From: Arthrobacter sp.
GTDB taxonomy: Bacteria > Actinomycetota > Actinomycetes > Actinomycetales > Micrococcaceae
DNA: 63,217 bases
NCBI RefSeq assembly: GCF_030540645.1
Contig: NZ_JAUNVV010000010.1
Span: 1-63,217 of the forward strand
Direction: 5' to 3'
The stretch's first letter is position 1, and each line of letters begins with the position of its first letter. Made by a program: the position numbers and the translations under genes. The notes under the pieces were generated by a model. The model saw only the letters and a program-made list of their open reading frames with translations, did not search any database and was not told the DNA's origin. This document shows, one piece after another, positions 17,745 to 26,404 of this stretch.

Positions 17745-18383
17745 TCAGAGGTACTGGCCGGGGCCGCCGGAATCCGGACCACCCAGTGTTGGGCTGCCGG
17801 GGGCGTGGCCGTGGCCTGCCGGTGCGCGCTGCGGCTCACCGTTTTCGCCCACAATCACTCCGGGGGCGATCATGGTGCCGGGAGGAAGCTGGCGTAAGGC
17901 CAGGCGTGCGGCAGTTTGCTGGCTGGCCATGGCCTGGGCGGCCAATGCGGTTTGAATTCCGTGGAACAATCCCTCCAACCACCCGACCAGCTGTGCCTGG
18001 GCAATGCGCAATTCAGCGTCGGACGGCGAGCTGTTGTCCGCGAAGGGCAGGCTCAAGCGGTGCAGTTCGTCAACCAACTCGGGGGCCAGGCCCGCTTCGA
18101 GCTCCGTGATGGAGGCTTGGTGGATCTCAGCCAGCCGGGTCCGGGCGGCGTCATCCAAGGGAGCACTCTTGACCTCGTCGAGCAGTTGCTTGACCATGGT
18201 GCCAATCCGCATCACTTTCGCCGGCTGGTCCACCATGTCAGAGAGACTCTGCGGCTGTTTTACGGCGTCCGCTTTCGGCTCATCTTCGGCCGCCGCAGCT
18301 TCCTGGCCGTCGCTGGCTGAGCTGTCCACCACTTCGCCCACGGCTGCTGCTTCCAGATCCGAATTCTGCGCGTTTTCACTCAT
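17745..18383 (-). CDS. bpa: Bacterial proteasome activator Bpa/PafE (DUF2587)
   Basis: A 212-aa ATP-independent activator of the 20S proteasome. An acidic, low-complexity N-terminus (about 1-45) leads into the conserved four-helix core (PAKVMRIGTMVKQLLDEVK; ELVDELHRLSLPF; AELRIAQAQLVGWLEGLFHGIQTALAAQ). The protein ends exactly in GQYL, the C-terminal motif that docks into the proteasome alpha ring in the mycobacterial homologue. Rings of this protein let unfolded proteins reach the protease without ATP. It is about 40 residues longer than the mycobacterial protein, mainly at the N-terminus. No proteasome genes are in this window. Confidence 0.92.
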   Translation of the reverse strand: MSENAQNSDLEAAAVGEVVDSSASDGQEAAAAEDEPKADAVKQPQSLSDMVDQPAKVMRIGTMVKQLLDEVKSAPLDDAARTRLAEIHQASITELEAGLAPELVDELHRLSLPFADNSSPSDAELRIAQAQLVGWLEGLFHGIQTALAAQAMASQQTAARLALRQLPPGTMIAPGVIVGENGEPQRAPAGHGHAPGSPTLGGPDSGGPGQYL

Positions 18384-18425
18384 ACTGCCAGTCTCTCACA
18401 GGGCTCTGGGATGGGCTCCAACGAC

Positions 18426-18503
18426 TCCGGGGGCTGTTGTGGTGATCGGAGGCCGCTATAGCAGCGTCCGATCACCACAACAGCCCCCGGAGTGTTCGGT
18501 TCG
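18426..18503 (-). repeat. Palindromic 78-bp repeat, copy A (terminator-like)
   Basis: A 27-bp perfect inverted repeat (18424-18450 with 18467-18493) encloses a 16-nt loop. The whole 78 bp recurs at 21129-21206 with a single mismatch (C/A in the loop). It lies just downstream of the cstA-ybdD operon on the minus strand, where it would form a very stable transcript-end hairpin. Confidence 0.88.
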
Positions 18504-18517
18504 GTGTGGAGGGGTGC

Positions 18518-18718
18518 CTAGCAGCAGCGCCCTTCAGGATTTTTGTCCTGCCGGTCGGTTTTGTCGCGCCAGAACTCCTTCATCGTCATGGGTGCCGCTG
18601 CGCAGCCGGTGCCCTCGTGGTGTTGTAGATACTTCTCGTAGCTGTCTTCACCCAGAACACCCTTGAGGTACCTATTGACGGATCTCAGGGTGCGTCCGGC
18701 GCTGCGCAACACATTCAT
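18518..18718 (-). CDS. ybdD: YbdD/YjiX (DUF466) small protein, partner of CstA
   Basis: A 66-aa protein of the YbdD/YjiX family: SVNRYLKGVLGEDSYEKYLQHHE, then PMTMKEFWRDKTDRQ near the end, and a Cys-Cys C-terminus. These proteins are nearly always encoded directly after CstA/BtsT transporters, and the Escherichia coli paralogues are required for pyruvate uptake by their transporter. The ATG at 18718 starts 2 nt after the cstA stop codon, implying translational coupling. A longer frame to 18763 would overlap cstA and is not needed. Confidence 0.88.
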   Translation of the reverse strand: MNVLRSAGRTLRSVNRYLKGVLGEDSYEKYLQHHEGTGCAAAPMTMKEFWRDKTDRQDKNPEGRCC

Positions 18719-18720
18719 CC

Positions 18721-20988
18721 CTAGTGGCCGGAGCTTGCTGCTTGCTTGCCGGAGTCGGCCCATTCCTTCAACAACTGCTTTTCAGTCGCGCTGGGAAGAG
18801 GGCCTGCGGGGGCAAAGATCCGCGACGCCACGGCCGGGTCCTCCATGCTGGGTCCTCCGCCTGCACGGATGGAACGGATCGAGACAAGCACGGCCGTGGC
18901 AATGACGACGATCGAAAGGATCACGAAGATGATGGACAGCGTGCCCTGAACGGTGGTGTTGCGCACCACCGCTTCCATGGCTTCGACGGTCTTGGCCGTG
19001 CCGAAGCTTGTCTTGCCGTCAGCCAACGCCTGCTTGAACGCGTTGTGCTGCGCCCAGTAGCCGACGGCGGGCACGGTGGAGAAGATCTTCTGGAATGAGG
19101 CCACCACGGTGACGATGGTGACGAACACCAGCGGCAGGGCGACGATCCACAGGTATTTAATGTGCGTGTTTTTGGAGACGATGGTCAGGCAGACCGCGAG
19201 CGCAATGGCCGCCAGCAGCTGATTGGCAATGCCGAACAGCGGGAACAGCGTGTTGATGCCGCCCAACGGGTCGGTGACGCCCATGATCAAGATGGCGCCC
19301 CAGCCAGCCACCATGATGGCCGTGGTGACCCAGGAGCCCAGGCGCCAGGACGTGTCCTTGAACTTCGGCACGAAGTTGCCAATCGAATCCTGCAACATGA
19401 AGCGGGCCACGCGGGTGCCGGCGTCGACGGCGGTGAGGATGAACAGCGCCTCGAACATGATGGCGAAGTGGTACCAGAAGCTCATCATGGCTTGCCCGCC
19501 GGCAACCTGTTGCATGATGTGGGCCAGGCCCACGGCAAGGGTAGGCGCACCACCGGTGCGGGAGACAATGGACTGCTCGCCGACGTCGGCCGCGGTTTGT
19601 GCCAGCGTTGCCGGGTCAACGTGGACTCCGGTCAGCCCCAGCGAGTTCACGAATGCGGCAGCGCCCTCGATGGTGCCGCCGGTGGCCGCCCCCGAGGAGT
19701 TCATGGCGAAGTAGATCCCGCGGTCGATGGACAGCGCCGCGACGAGCGCCATGATCGCCACGAACGACTCCATGAGCATGCCGCCGTACCCGATGTACCG
19801 GGCCTGGCGTTCCTTTTCGATCAGCTTGGGCGTGGTGCCGGAAGCGATCAGGGCGTGGAAGCCGGAGAGAGCACCACAGGCGATGGTGACGAACAGGAAC
19901 GGGAACAGCGAACCGGAGAACACCGGACCGTCGGAGCGGGAGGCGAATTCACTGAACGCCGGAACGTTGATGGTGGGCCGGACCAGCACAATGGAGCCGG
20001 CCAGCATCACAATGGTGCCGATCTTCATGAACGTGGAGAGGTAGTCGCGCGGGGCCAGCAGCAGCCACACCGGCAGGATGGCGGCGATGAAACCGTACAC
20101 AATGATGGCCCAGGCCAGCGTGGTGCGGTCCAGATGGAAGAATGCCGCGCCCCATTCGGTGTGGGCCACCACGCCGCCGCCGATGATGGCCGCCAGGAGC
20201 AGCACGACGCCGATCAAGGACACTTCCATGACCTTGCCCGGGCGCAGGTAGCGCAGGTAGACGCCCATGAACAAGGCAATCGGGATGGTCATGGATACGG
20301 AGAACACGCCCCACGGGGATTCACCCAGGGCGTTGACCACCACGAGCGCCAGGATGGCGACAATGATGATCATGATCAACAAGGTGGCGATCAGTGCGGC
20401 GGTGCCGCCAATGACGCCAAGTTCTTCACGGGCCATCTGGCCCAGGGAACGTCCGCCGCGGCGCATGGAGAAGAACAGGACAAGGTAGTCCTGCACGGCA
20501 CCGGCAAGAACGACGCCGACAATGATCCAGATGGTGCCCGGAAGGTAACCCATCTGGGCGGCCAGGATGGGGCCCACCAAAGGACCTGCCCCGGCGATGG
20601 CGGCAAAGTGGTGGCCAAACAGGACGTTGCGGTCCGTGGGGACGAAGTCCTTGCCGTCGGCCTTGTATTCGGCCGGAGTGGCGCGCTTGTCATTGGGCTT
20701 GAGTAGAAACTTCTCAATGACCTTGGAATAGAAGCGATAGCCGATCAGGTAGGTGCACACGGCGGCGAACACAAACCAGATCGCATTCACGCTCTCGCCG
20801 CGCACCACGGCCAGCATCACCCAGGCGACTCCACCCAGCAATGCAATGGCCGCCCAAATGGCGATCCTCAGCGGCGTCCACCTATGCGTTTCCGCTTCTG
20901 CTTCAAGATCGAGCGCCACGGGAGGCAGCTCCGGATCTTGAACGAGGACGTCGCCGGGTGCGGCAGTCCTATTTGACGGCATTGTCAT
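18721..20988 (-). CDS. cstA: CstA carbon starvation transporter
   Basis: A 755-aa polytopic membrane protein of the CstA family, with around sixteen to eighteen hydrophobic helices. Conserved segments include FGHHFAAIAGAGPLVGPILAAQMGYLPG near residue 125, FFSMRRGGRSLGQMA, and ARFMLQD in the C-terminal half. Family members import pyruvate or peptides during carbon limitation. About 80 residues at each end extend beyond the core. It is co-operonic with ybdD and starts about 140 nt from the second palindromic repeat. Confidence 0.93.
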   Translation of the reverse strand: MTMPSNRTAAPGDVLVQDPELPPVALDLEAEAETHRWTPLRIAIWAAIALLGGVAWVMLAVVRGESVNAIWFVFAAVCTYLIGYRFYSKVIEKFLLKPNDKRATPAEYKADGKDFVPTDRNVLFGHHFAAIAGAGPLVGPILAAQMGYLPGTIWIIVGVVLAGAVQDYLVLFFSMRRGGRSLGQMAREELGVIGGTAALIATLLIMIIIVAILALVVVNALGESPWGVFSVSMTIPIALFMGVYLRYLRPGKVMEVSLIGVVLLLAAIIGGGVVAHTEWGAAFFHLDRTTLAWAIIVYGFIAAILPVWLLLAPRDYLSTFMKIGTIVMLAGSIVLVRPTINVPAFSEFASRSDGPVFSGSLFPFLFVTIACGALSGFHALIASGTTPKLIEKERQARYIGYGGMLMESFVAIMALVAALSIDRGIYFAMNSSGAATGGTIEGAAAFVNSLGLTGVHVDPATLAQTAADVGEQSIVSRTGGAPTLAVGLAHIMQQVAGGQAMMSFWYHFAIMFEALFILTAVDAGTRVARFMLQDSIGNFVPKFKDTSWRLGSWVTTAIMVAGWGAILIMGVTDPLGGINTLFPLFGIANQLLAAIALAVCLTIVSKNTHIKYLWIVALPLVFVTIVTVVASFQKIFSTVPAVGYWAQHNAFKQALADGKTSFGTAKTVEAMEAVVRNTTVQGTLSIIFVILSIVVIATAVLVSIRSIRAGGGPSMEDPAVASRIFAPAGPLPSATEKQLLKEWADSGKQAASSGH

Positions 20989-21128
20989 ATTTATCCCTAC
21001 GTTGAACCACAGTTATGGCCAGATGACAATACCAGCAGGAGAAAGGTCAGCATTCTCGACGTAATCCCGGTCACGTCATAAAACTGCTCAACGGTGTGTT
21101 CTGCGCGCCGAAACGAGGGCCAAACGGG

Positions 21129-21206
21129 TCCGGGGGCTGTTGTGGTGATCGGAGGACGCTATAGCAGCGTCCGATCACCACAACAGCCCCCGGAGTGTTC
21201 GGTTCG
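21129..21206 (-). repeat. Palindromic 78-bp repeat, copy B (terminator-like)
   Basis: This is the second copy of the 18426-18503 element, 77 of 78 bases identical and in the same orientation. Perfect arms run 21129-21153 and 21170-21194. It lies 27 nt beyond the stop codon of the quinone oxidoreductase gene on the minus strand, so both copies follow a minus-strand transcription unit. Confidence 0.88.
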
Positions 21207-21232
21207 ACTCAAAGTGGTCGCATCCAGAAGGG

Positions 21233-22216
21233 TCAGAGCGTCAGCAGCACCTTGCCCACGTGCTGTCCGGACTCAAGGTACTCGTGTGCCGCCACTACCT
21301 GGGCCAGCGGGAAAGTTTTGTCGACCATTGGCTTGACGGCGCCGCTGGCCACCAGCGGCCAAACGTGATCGCGCACGCCGTCCATGATGACCGTCTTTTC
21401 CTCCACCGAACGCGCCCGCAGCGTGGTTCCGATGATGGCCGCACGCTTGGTGAGCAGGTTGCCCAAGTTGAGTTCCGCCGTCGCACCTCCCTGCAGGCCG
21501 ATAACCATCAGACGCCCATAGTCGGCCAGTGATTCAACGTTGCGCGCCAGGTATTTGGCGCCGACGACGTCGAGAATCACGTTGGCGCCGAGGCCATCAG
21601 TGAAATCCTTGACGGCGGCAACGAAGTCGTGTGTGCGGTAGTTGACGGCCAGGTCCGCGCCGAGGTAGCTGGTCAGCATGGCCACTTTCTCGTCGCTGCC
21701 GGCGGTGGTGATGACGCGCGCACCGGCAGCCTTGGCAAGCTGGATGGCCATGGCGCCGATCCCGCCAGCCCCGCCATGGACGAGCACTGTTTCCCCAGCC
21801 TGCAGCTGGGCCGTCATGAACAAATTGGAGTACACAGTGGCGGCAACCTCCGGCAGGCCTGCGGCCGAAATCACGTCAATGCCTGCCGGAAGCGCCAGCA
21901 CTTGGCCGGCGGGAACCGCCACTTGGGCCGCATATCCGCCACCTGTGAGCAACGCCACAACCTTCTCGCCCAGACTGAACGGACGGGTCACATTGGGGCC
22001 AAACGCCGCAATCCGACCGGACACCTCCAACCCCAAAAGCTCTGATGTGCCCGGCGGCGGCGGGTAGAAGCCACGGCGCTGTTGCACGTCTGCGCGGTTG
22101 ATTCCCGCGGCAACCACATCAATGAGCACCTCACCTGGACCTGCCACTGGAGCCTGCGTCTCACCCAGCGCCAACACCTCAGGCCCGCCTGCGCCCGTTG
22201 TAATAATTGCCTTCAT
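21233..22216 (-). CDS. NAD(P)H quinone oxidoreductase (zeta-crystallin/PIG3 type)
   Basis: A 327-aa MDR enzyme. The GroES-like part has AGINRADVQQRRGFYPPPPGTSELLGLEVSG, the hallmark of the TP53I3/quinone oxidoreductase branch. The NADPH-binding loop is VHGGAGGIGAMAIQLAKAAGA, and the end is LESGQHVGKVLLTL. These enzymes reduce quinones using NADPH and carry no zinc. The ATG at 22216 follows a GGAGAAGG ribosome site; the longer frame to 22402 would read through tRNA-Ser and is rejected. The gene is alone on its transcript, ending at the palindromic repeat. Confidence 0.9.
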   Translation of the reverse strand: MKAIITTGAGGPEVLALGETQAPVAGPGEVLIDVVAAGINRADVQQRRGFYPPPPGTSELLGLEVSGRIAAFGPNVTRPFSLGEKVVALLTGGGYAAQVAVPAGQVLALPAGIDVISAAGLPEVAATVYSNLFMTAQLQAGETVLVHGGAGGIGAMAIQLAKAAGARVITTAGSDEKVAMLTSYLGADLAVNYRTHDFVAAVKDFTDGLGANVILDVVGAKYLARNVESLADYGRLMVIGLQGGATAELNLGNLLTKRAAIIGTTLRARSVEEKTVIMDGVRDHVWPLVASGAVKPMVDKTFPLAQVVAAHEYLESGQHVGKVLLTL

Positions 22217-22311
22217 AACCTTCTCCATAGCCTGCAAGTACCCGTGAATCGTAGCTGCGTGTGCACTCATTTTGGTAGCACCGCCCTGCTTATGAAACAC
22301 TACTAGGGTCA

Positions 22312-22399
22312 GGAAGGTTGTCCGAGCGGCCGATGGAGCTGGTCTTGAAAACCAGTGTGCGGTAACCCCGTACCAAGAGTTCGAATCTCTTACCTTCCG
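22312..22399 (+). tRNA. tRNA-Ser (anticodon TGA)
   Basis: Acceptor GGAAGGT pairs with ACCTTCC, the anticodon stem CTGGT/ACCAG holds loop CTTGAAA (anticodon TGA, reads UCA), a long class II variable arm (TGTGCGGTAACCCCGTACC) follows, and the T-arm is AGAG-TTCGAAT-CTCT. The discriminator is G22399. CCA is not encoded. Confidence 0.97.
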
Positions 22400-22406
22400 C
22401 ACGTAG

Positions 22407-22448
22407 AAAGTGAAGCGACCCCGTTACCGGGGTCGCTTCACTTTTTTT
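22407..22448 (+). terminator. Intrinsic terminator after tRNA-Ser
   Basis: A 17-bp perfect stem (22407-22423 with 22428-22444) with a TTAC loop is followed by seven T residues at 22442-22448. It may also end the minus-strand catabolic operon, whose last gene stops 39 nt to the right. Confidence 0.92.
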
Positions 22449-22487
22449 AGTTCCGGACGCTGCGCGTGAGCGGCCAACTCCGGCCGA

Positions 22488-23429
22488 CTATTTGGAAATC
22501 TTGCCCATGGTGCCTGCGATGGGCCGCAGGAAGATGGGCCGGGCTAGGAGGCATGCCCCGACCATGACCACCAGCGAGGCGGCGAAGATGCCAAAGCCGA
22601 GCCACCCGGCGTCCTGGCGCGCTGCGAACATGTGGTTCAAGTTCGCCAGTGCACCCGTGCACAGCACCAGCGCCACGTGCATGATGACGAAGCCACTGAA
22701 GAACACCATCACGGGGAAATGGATCCTGCGGGCCGCTTCAATGGGGAGGGCCTTCGAGAGTGCCGCCTTGTCCTTGGGCCAGGCCGGGCTCATGCGCAGG
22801 CCTGTGATGGCGGCCAAGGGCGCGGCGATGAACACCACGGCGAAGTAGGCCAGCACCTGCAGGGCGTTGTAATAAACCCAGCCGTTTTCCACCGGCCAGC
22901 TCAGCGACGCATATTGCAGACCGGCGCTCAGCGCGTTGGGGAAGATGTCCCAGCTGGTGGGCACAATGCGCATCCAGGCACCGGTGGCAAACATCAGCAC
23001 CACGAACACGGCGCCGTTGACCAGCCACAGCACGTCCATGCTCAGGTGGAACCACAGCTCCAGACTGATCTTCGCCGGCTTGGCCTTCGTCTTCAACAGC
23101 CCCGTATTCTTCCGTGTCCAGTACGCCTTCGGCCGGGTGGTGGTGCGCACCTGCCAGCCCGAACGGATGATGAGCACCAGGAAGAAGGCGTTGAGGAAAT
23201 GCTGCCAGCCGAGCCACGCGGGAATCCCCACGGGTGCGTTCGCGGGCAGTTCGCTGTGGCCCGGGTACTGGAGCAGGAAGTCCTGAATGGGCTCCAGTTC
23301 ACGGGACCAGCGAGCCAGGAGCACGACGGCGGCGAGCGCCACCACTGCGGCGGCGGCCCACATGGCCGGTCCAACCCAGCGCTTGTGCCCGCGCTGGGAT
23401 TGTGGTTTGGGCTTGGTCAGCAGTGACAC
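22488..23429 (-). CDS. Cytochrome b/b6-domain membrane protein, last gene of the etf operon
   Basis: A 313-aa integral membrane protein with about six helices. Histidines that could ligate heme b appear in helices: WQHFLNAFFL, WFHLSMDVLW, RRIHFPVMVFF and VIMHVALVL. This pattern is seen in cytochrome b561/b6-type subunits such as thiosulfate and formate reductase gamma chains. It starts 12 nt after the etfA stop codon, so it is in the etfBA operon. No molybdoenzyme is encoded nearby, and the usual ETF:quinone oxidoreductase is not in the window, so this protein may carry electrons from ETF to menaquinone. That role is inferred from the operon only. Confidence 0.8.
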   Translation of the reverse strand: MSLLTKPKPQSQRGHKRWVGPAMWAAAAVVALAAVVLLARWSRELEPIQDFLLQYPGHSELPANAPVGIPAWLGWQHFLNAFFLVLIIRSGWQVRTTTRPKAYWTRKNTGLLKTKAKPAKISLELWFHLSMDVLWLVNGAVFVVLMFATGAWMRIVPTSWDIFPNALSAGLQYASLSWPVENGWVYYNALQVLAYFAVVFIAAPLAAITGLRMSPAWPKDKAALSKALPIEAARRIHFPVMVFFSGFVIMHVALVLCTGALANLNHMFAARQDAGWLGFGIFAASLVVMVGACLLARPIFLRPIAGTMGKISK

Positions 23430-23441
23430 CAGCCAACCTCC

Positions 23442-24431
23442 CTAGACGCCTGCGGGAACGCCGCTGCGTGCTGCAATGGCCTCCCGCAGCTGGGGCAGGA
23501 CCGTGAACAGGTCCCCGACGATGCCAAAGTCGGCGACGTCGAAGATGGGGGCGTCGGCGTCTTCGTTGATGGCCACGATCCGCTTGGCCGTCTGCATGCC
23601 AGCCCGGTGCTGGATGGCGCCGGAGATCCCCACGGCAAGGTACAGCTCGGGCGAAACACTCACACCGGTCTGGCCAACCTGGCAGCTTTGCGGAACGTAC
23701 CCGGCGTCGACCGCTGCACGGGATGCCCCCAAACCGGCCCCCAGCATGTCAGCCAGTTCCTCAACCAGTCCAAAGTTTTCCTTCGAGCCCAGGCCGCGGC
23801 CGCCCGAAACAACGATGCGTGCCGACCGGAGCTCGGGGCGGCCCGAACCTCCCGACGCCACCCGCGCACCCGTGATGGCTGCGCAGCTCGGTTGTATGGA
23901 AACATCCAGCTGGCGCACCTCCACCACGGGTGAGGCAACTGCCGTGGCAGGCTCAGAACCGCTAGAGGAGACGGTAACCAGCGCGATGCCTGCGCCAACA
24001 CCGGATTCCGTCGTGTAGCTACCGCCGAAGATCGAATGGCTTGCCACGACCCGGCCACCGTCCATGGTGACGTCAACGGCGTCGACCATCACAGCGTTTC
24101 CGGTGCGGGCTGCGAGGCGGCCAATGACTTCGCGCGCCGTCGGGCTCGTGGAGGCCAGCACGGCAGCCGGTGCGTGGCTGGCGATGGCGTCGGCTAGTGC
24201 GGCCACCGATGCGGCTGCGACGAGGTTTGACGACGCCGGGCACTCACCGACCACGACCACCGCGGCCCCAAGCCCGGCCAGTTCGGCGACGAGTTCGGCG
24301 GAGACGCCCGGGGGCGCGGCCAGGACGGCGACGGGCTCGCCCAGGCGTGCTGCCAGGGCGAGCAGGTGGGCTGTGGTGGAGCGCAGCGATCCGTCCGCTG
24401 AAAGTTCGATGTTGACAAGAATGTTGCTCAT
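23442..24431 (-). CDS. etfA: Electron transfer flavoprotein alpha subunit
   Basis: A 329-aa EtfA. The C-terminal FAD-binding domain has the full signature [19 protein letters not shown], then [39 protein letters not shown] and the ending [23 protein letters not shown]. The N-terminal half is the variable alpha/beta domain. With EtfB it accepts electrons from acyl-CoA dehydrogenases, of which the cluster has a fused one at 35049-37256. It is 14 nt after etfB. Confidence 0.94.
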   Translation of the reverse strand: MSNILVNIELSADGSLRSTTAHLLALAARLGEPVAVLAAPPGVSAELVAELAGLGAAVVVVGECPASSNLVAAASVAALADAIASHAPAAVLASTSPTAREVIGRLAARTGNAVMVDAVDVTMDGGRVVASHSIFGGSYTTESGVGAGIALVTVSSSGSEPATAVASPVVEVRQLDVSIQPSCAAITGARVASGGSGRPELRSARIVVSGGRGLGSKENFGLVEELADMLGAGLGASRAAVDAGYVPQSCQVGQTGVSVSPELYLAVGISGAIQHRAGMQTAKRIVAINEDADAPIFDVADFGIVGDLFTVLPQLREAIAARSGVPAGV

Positions 24432-24445
24432 GATGGGCAGCCCTT

Positions 24446-25216
24446 TCAGATCAGGTTTTCGGCGCTGAGGAAGTCAGCGAGTTGAGTGGCGGCGGTACCA
24501 TCGTCCACGACCTTCATGCCAGCTGTTCGGGCAGGGCGCAGGCTTGCGGACAGCACCACGTTGCCATCTGCCTGGCTGGAGGGTGAATGCCCCACCTGCG
24601 CAGCGCTGAAAACGGCCACAGGCTTTCGCTTGGCGGTCATGATGCCCTTGAACTTGGGGAACCGTGCCTCGGCGGAACTCTCGGTGATGGAAATGACAGC
24701 CGGGAGGTGCCCGGCCAGCATCTGGATACTTTCGGCGTCCCGGCGTTGCCCGGATACGCCTCCCTGGTCGATGACAACGGTATCCAGCGAGCCCAGGTAC
24801 GGGTGCGCCAACAGTTCGGCAACCATGGCTGGCACAACGCCGCCGCGGCCGTCGGTGGACTCGTTGCCAGCAACGATGAGGTCGAAGTCGCCTCCCCGTA
24901 CCGCACCGGCCAGCGCCTTGGCGGTGGTGAGGGCATCGGAGCCTGCCAAGGCGTCGTCAACCACGTGGATGGCCGAGTCCGCCCCCATGGAGAGTGCCTT
25001 GCGCAGCGCTTCCGTGGCCGTTCCGGGGCCCATCGTGACCGCTACAATCTCCACCGACTTATCGACATCCTTTTCGCGCAGCGCAATTTCCAGTGCACGC
25101 TCGGTGATTTCGTCGGCAACACGGTCGCTAGCGGCGCGGTCGACAGCGCCGGAGGCGGTGAGTAACCTGTCCTCGCCGGTGTCTGGGACCTGCTTGATCA
25201 GTACTGCAATCTTCAT
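24446..25216 (-). CDS. etfB: Electron transfer flavoprotein beta subunit
   Basis: A 256-aa EtfB. It begins [15 protein letters not shown], the family start, and has the AMP-binding segments ([23 protein letters not shown] and [15 protein letters not shown]). It binds the structural AMP and docks to the dehydrogenase. The ATG at 25216 is chosen; upstream translation overlaps maoC. It lies 25 nt after maoC, giving the order maoC-etfB-etfA-cytochrome b in one operon. Confidence 0.94.
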   Translation of the reverse strand: MKIAVLIKQVPDTGEDRLLTASGAVDRAASDRVADEITERALEIALREKDVDKSVEIVAVTMGPGTATEALRKALSMGADSAIHVVDDALAGSDALTTAKALAGAVRGGDFDLIVAGNESTDGRGGVVPAMVAELLAHPYLGSLDTVVIDQGGVSGQRRDAESIQMLAGHLPAVISITESSAEARFPKFKGIMTAKRKPVAVFSAAQVGHSPSSQADGNVVLSASLRPARTAGMKVVDDGTAATQLADFLSAENLI

Positions 25217-25241
25217 GGCTTTTCTTCCCATCCAGACGGCC

Positions 25242-26135
25242 CTAGGCCGTGGCTGCTTCCAGTTCTTCGGTGGTGCCGCCAATTTCGGCGGTGCGGTGCG
25301 TGTAGGTACCCCGGTCCAGGACAACGGTGTCCGCAACCCGGACCTGGAACACTGCACCGGTTTCGGTCTTCCAGATGCTGATACTCAGCTCGTCGCCGGG
25401 CACCACGGGTGAGGCGAAGCGGACACTTAGCGAGCCGAATACCTCCGGCTCCGATGCACAGACTTGCTCCAGGAGCACCCGGCCGGCAAAGCCCATGGTG
25501 CACAGGCCGTGGAGGATCGGCTTGTCGAAGCCGACCATTCTGGCCAGCTGGGGGTCTGAGTGGAGCGGGTTCGTGTCTCCGTTGAGCCGGTAGAGAAGGG
25601 CTTGGTCAAGGGTGGTTTTTTCCACGACGCTCACATCGGCCGGACGGTCCGGAACCTCCCAGCCTTCGGACGGACCCTTTGGCCCGCCGAAGCCACCTTC
25701 GCCGCGAATGATCATGGTGGTCACACTCGTGGCCACGAGTTCGCGGGTCTTGACGTCCAGCAGTTCCGTGCTCAGCTCTATGACAGCGTTCCTTCCCTTG
25801 TCATACACGGCGCTCATGCCACTGACGGGGACCACGGTTCCACTGGCGGCCAAAGCCCGGTGCAGTGTGATCTGCTGGCCGCCATGCAGGATCTGCGAGA
25901 GCTTGAAGTCGCCCAGCTCATCCATGGGGCCAGCCGATGAACCCAGCACCACCGCGAACGTTGGCAGGACCTTTTGCTCGACGCCGCGCGAATTTTCGGT
26001 GGTGAAGGCCAGGTTTTTCAGCTGGTCACCGGCGCCGGCGCCCACGCTCAGCGCATATAGGAGTGCATCTTTTGACGTCCAGGAGAAGGGCTCCCCCTCA
26101 TTTCTTTTCCCAATGTTGTGCATGTGGATCGCCAC
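25242..26135 (-). CDS. MaoC-family enoyl-CoA hydratase (hydratase-2 type, double hotdog)
   Basis: A 297-aa protein of two hotdog folds. The active-site motif of (R)-specific enoyl-CoA hydratases is in the second: LYRLNGDTNPLHSDP, with D187 and H192. The family adds water across an enoyl-CoA double bond to make a (R)-3-hydroxyacyl-CoA. The N-terminal hotdog (about 1-145) is the non-catalytic partner, as in peroxisomal hydratase-2. It is first in an operon with etfBA and the cytochrome b, with a TetR-type operator 84 nt upstream. It would hydrate the product of the acyl-CoA dehydrogenase in this cluster. Confidence 0.88.
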   Translation of the reverse strand: MAIHMHNIGKRNEGEPFSWTSKDALLYALSVGAGAGDQLKNLAFTTENSRGVEQKVLPTFAVVLGSSAGPMDELGDFKLSQILHGGQQITLHRALAASGTVVPVSGMSAVYDKGRNAVIELSTELLDVKTRELVATSVTTMIIRGEGGFGGPKGPSEGWEVPDRPADVSVVEKTTLDQALLYRLNGDTNPLHSDPQLARMVGFDKPILHGLCTMGFAGRVLLEQVCASEPEVFGSLSVRFASPVVPGDELSISIWKTETGAVFQVRVADTVVLDRGTYTHRTAEIGGTTEELEAATA

Positions 26136-26219
26136 TGCCCTGCTCCTTTCACGGGGGTGTCCCCCAACGATTCAGCCGGCCACCAGGAGGTGGCGTGGAT
26201 CACTCTGTACCAAATACTA

Positions 26220-26236
26220 TAACGAGATTCTAGTTC
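26220..26236. promoter_or_regulatory. TetR-type operator, degenerate copy upstream of maoC-etfBA
   Basis: TAACGAGATTCTAGTTC matches the perfect palindrome at 37330-37346 in 13 of 17 positions (core AAC-AGA-TCTAGTT). It lies about 85 nt before the maoC start. Confidence 0.6.
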
Positions 26237-26300
26237 TTGTCTATGGCCTGAGTGCCCATGTTTTGACATCCCCTGTATGTGGCCAAACCCGCCGGGCCGG

Positions 26301-26353
26301 CACGAGGCGCCCTGCAGGCCCCCGTTCAGGAAGTGCCGGCAGGGCGCCTCGTG
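26301..26353 (-). terminator. Hairpin after the MFS gene
   Basis: A 15-bp perfect stem (26301-26315 with 26339-26353) with a 23-nt loop lies 52 nt past the MFS stop codon on the minus strand. There is no T tract, so it may be a processing or stability structure. Confidence 0.55.
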
Positions 26354-26404
26354 GTCCGCTGCGCCCCGTGCAGCACAGGCGGCGGCGGTTCAGTTCGCAG
26401 CGGT

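Noticed and set aside
19162..20706. 514-codon plus-strand frame antisense to cstA
   Set aside because: Composition of Gly/His/Asp repeats from the reverse of membrane-helix codons; cstA on the other strand is certain.
18426..21206. Composite transposon bounded by the two palindromic repeats
   Set aside because: No transposase, no target duplication, and each repeat makes sense as a 3' end hairpin.
22217..22402. N-terminal extension of the quinone oxidoreductase
   Set aside because: It would read antisense through tRNA-Ser; the ATG at 22216 has a strong ribosome site.
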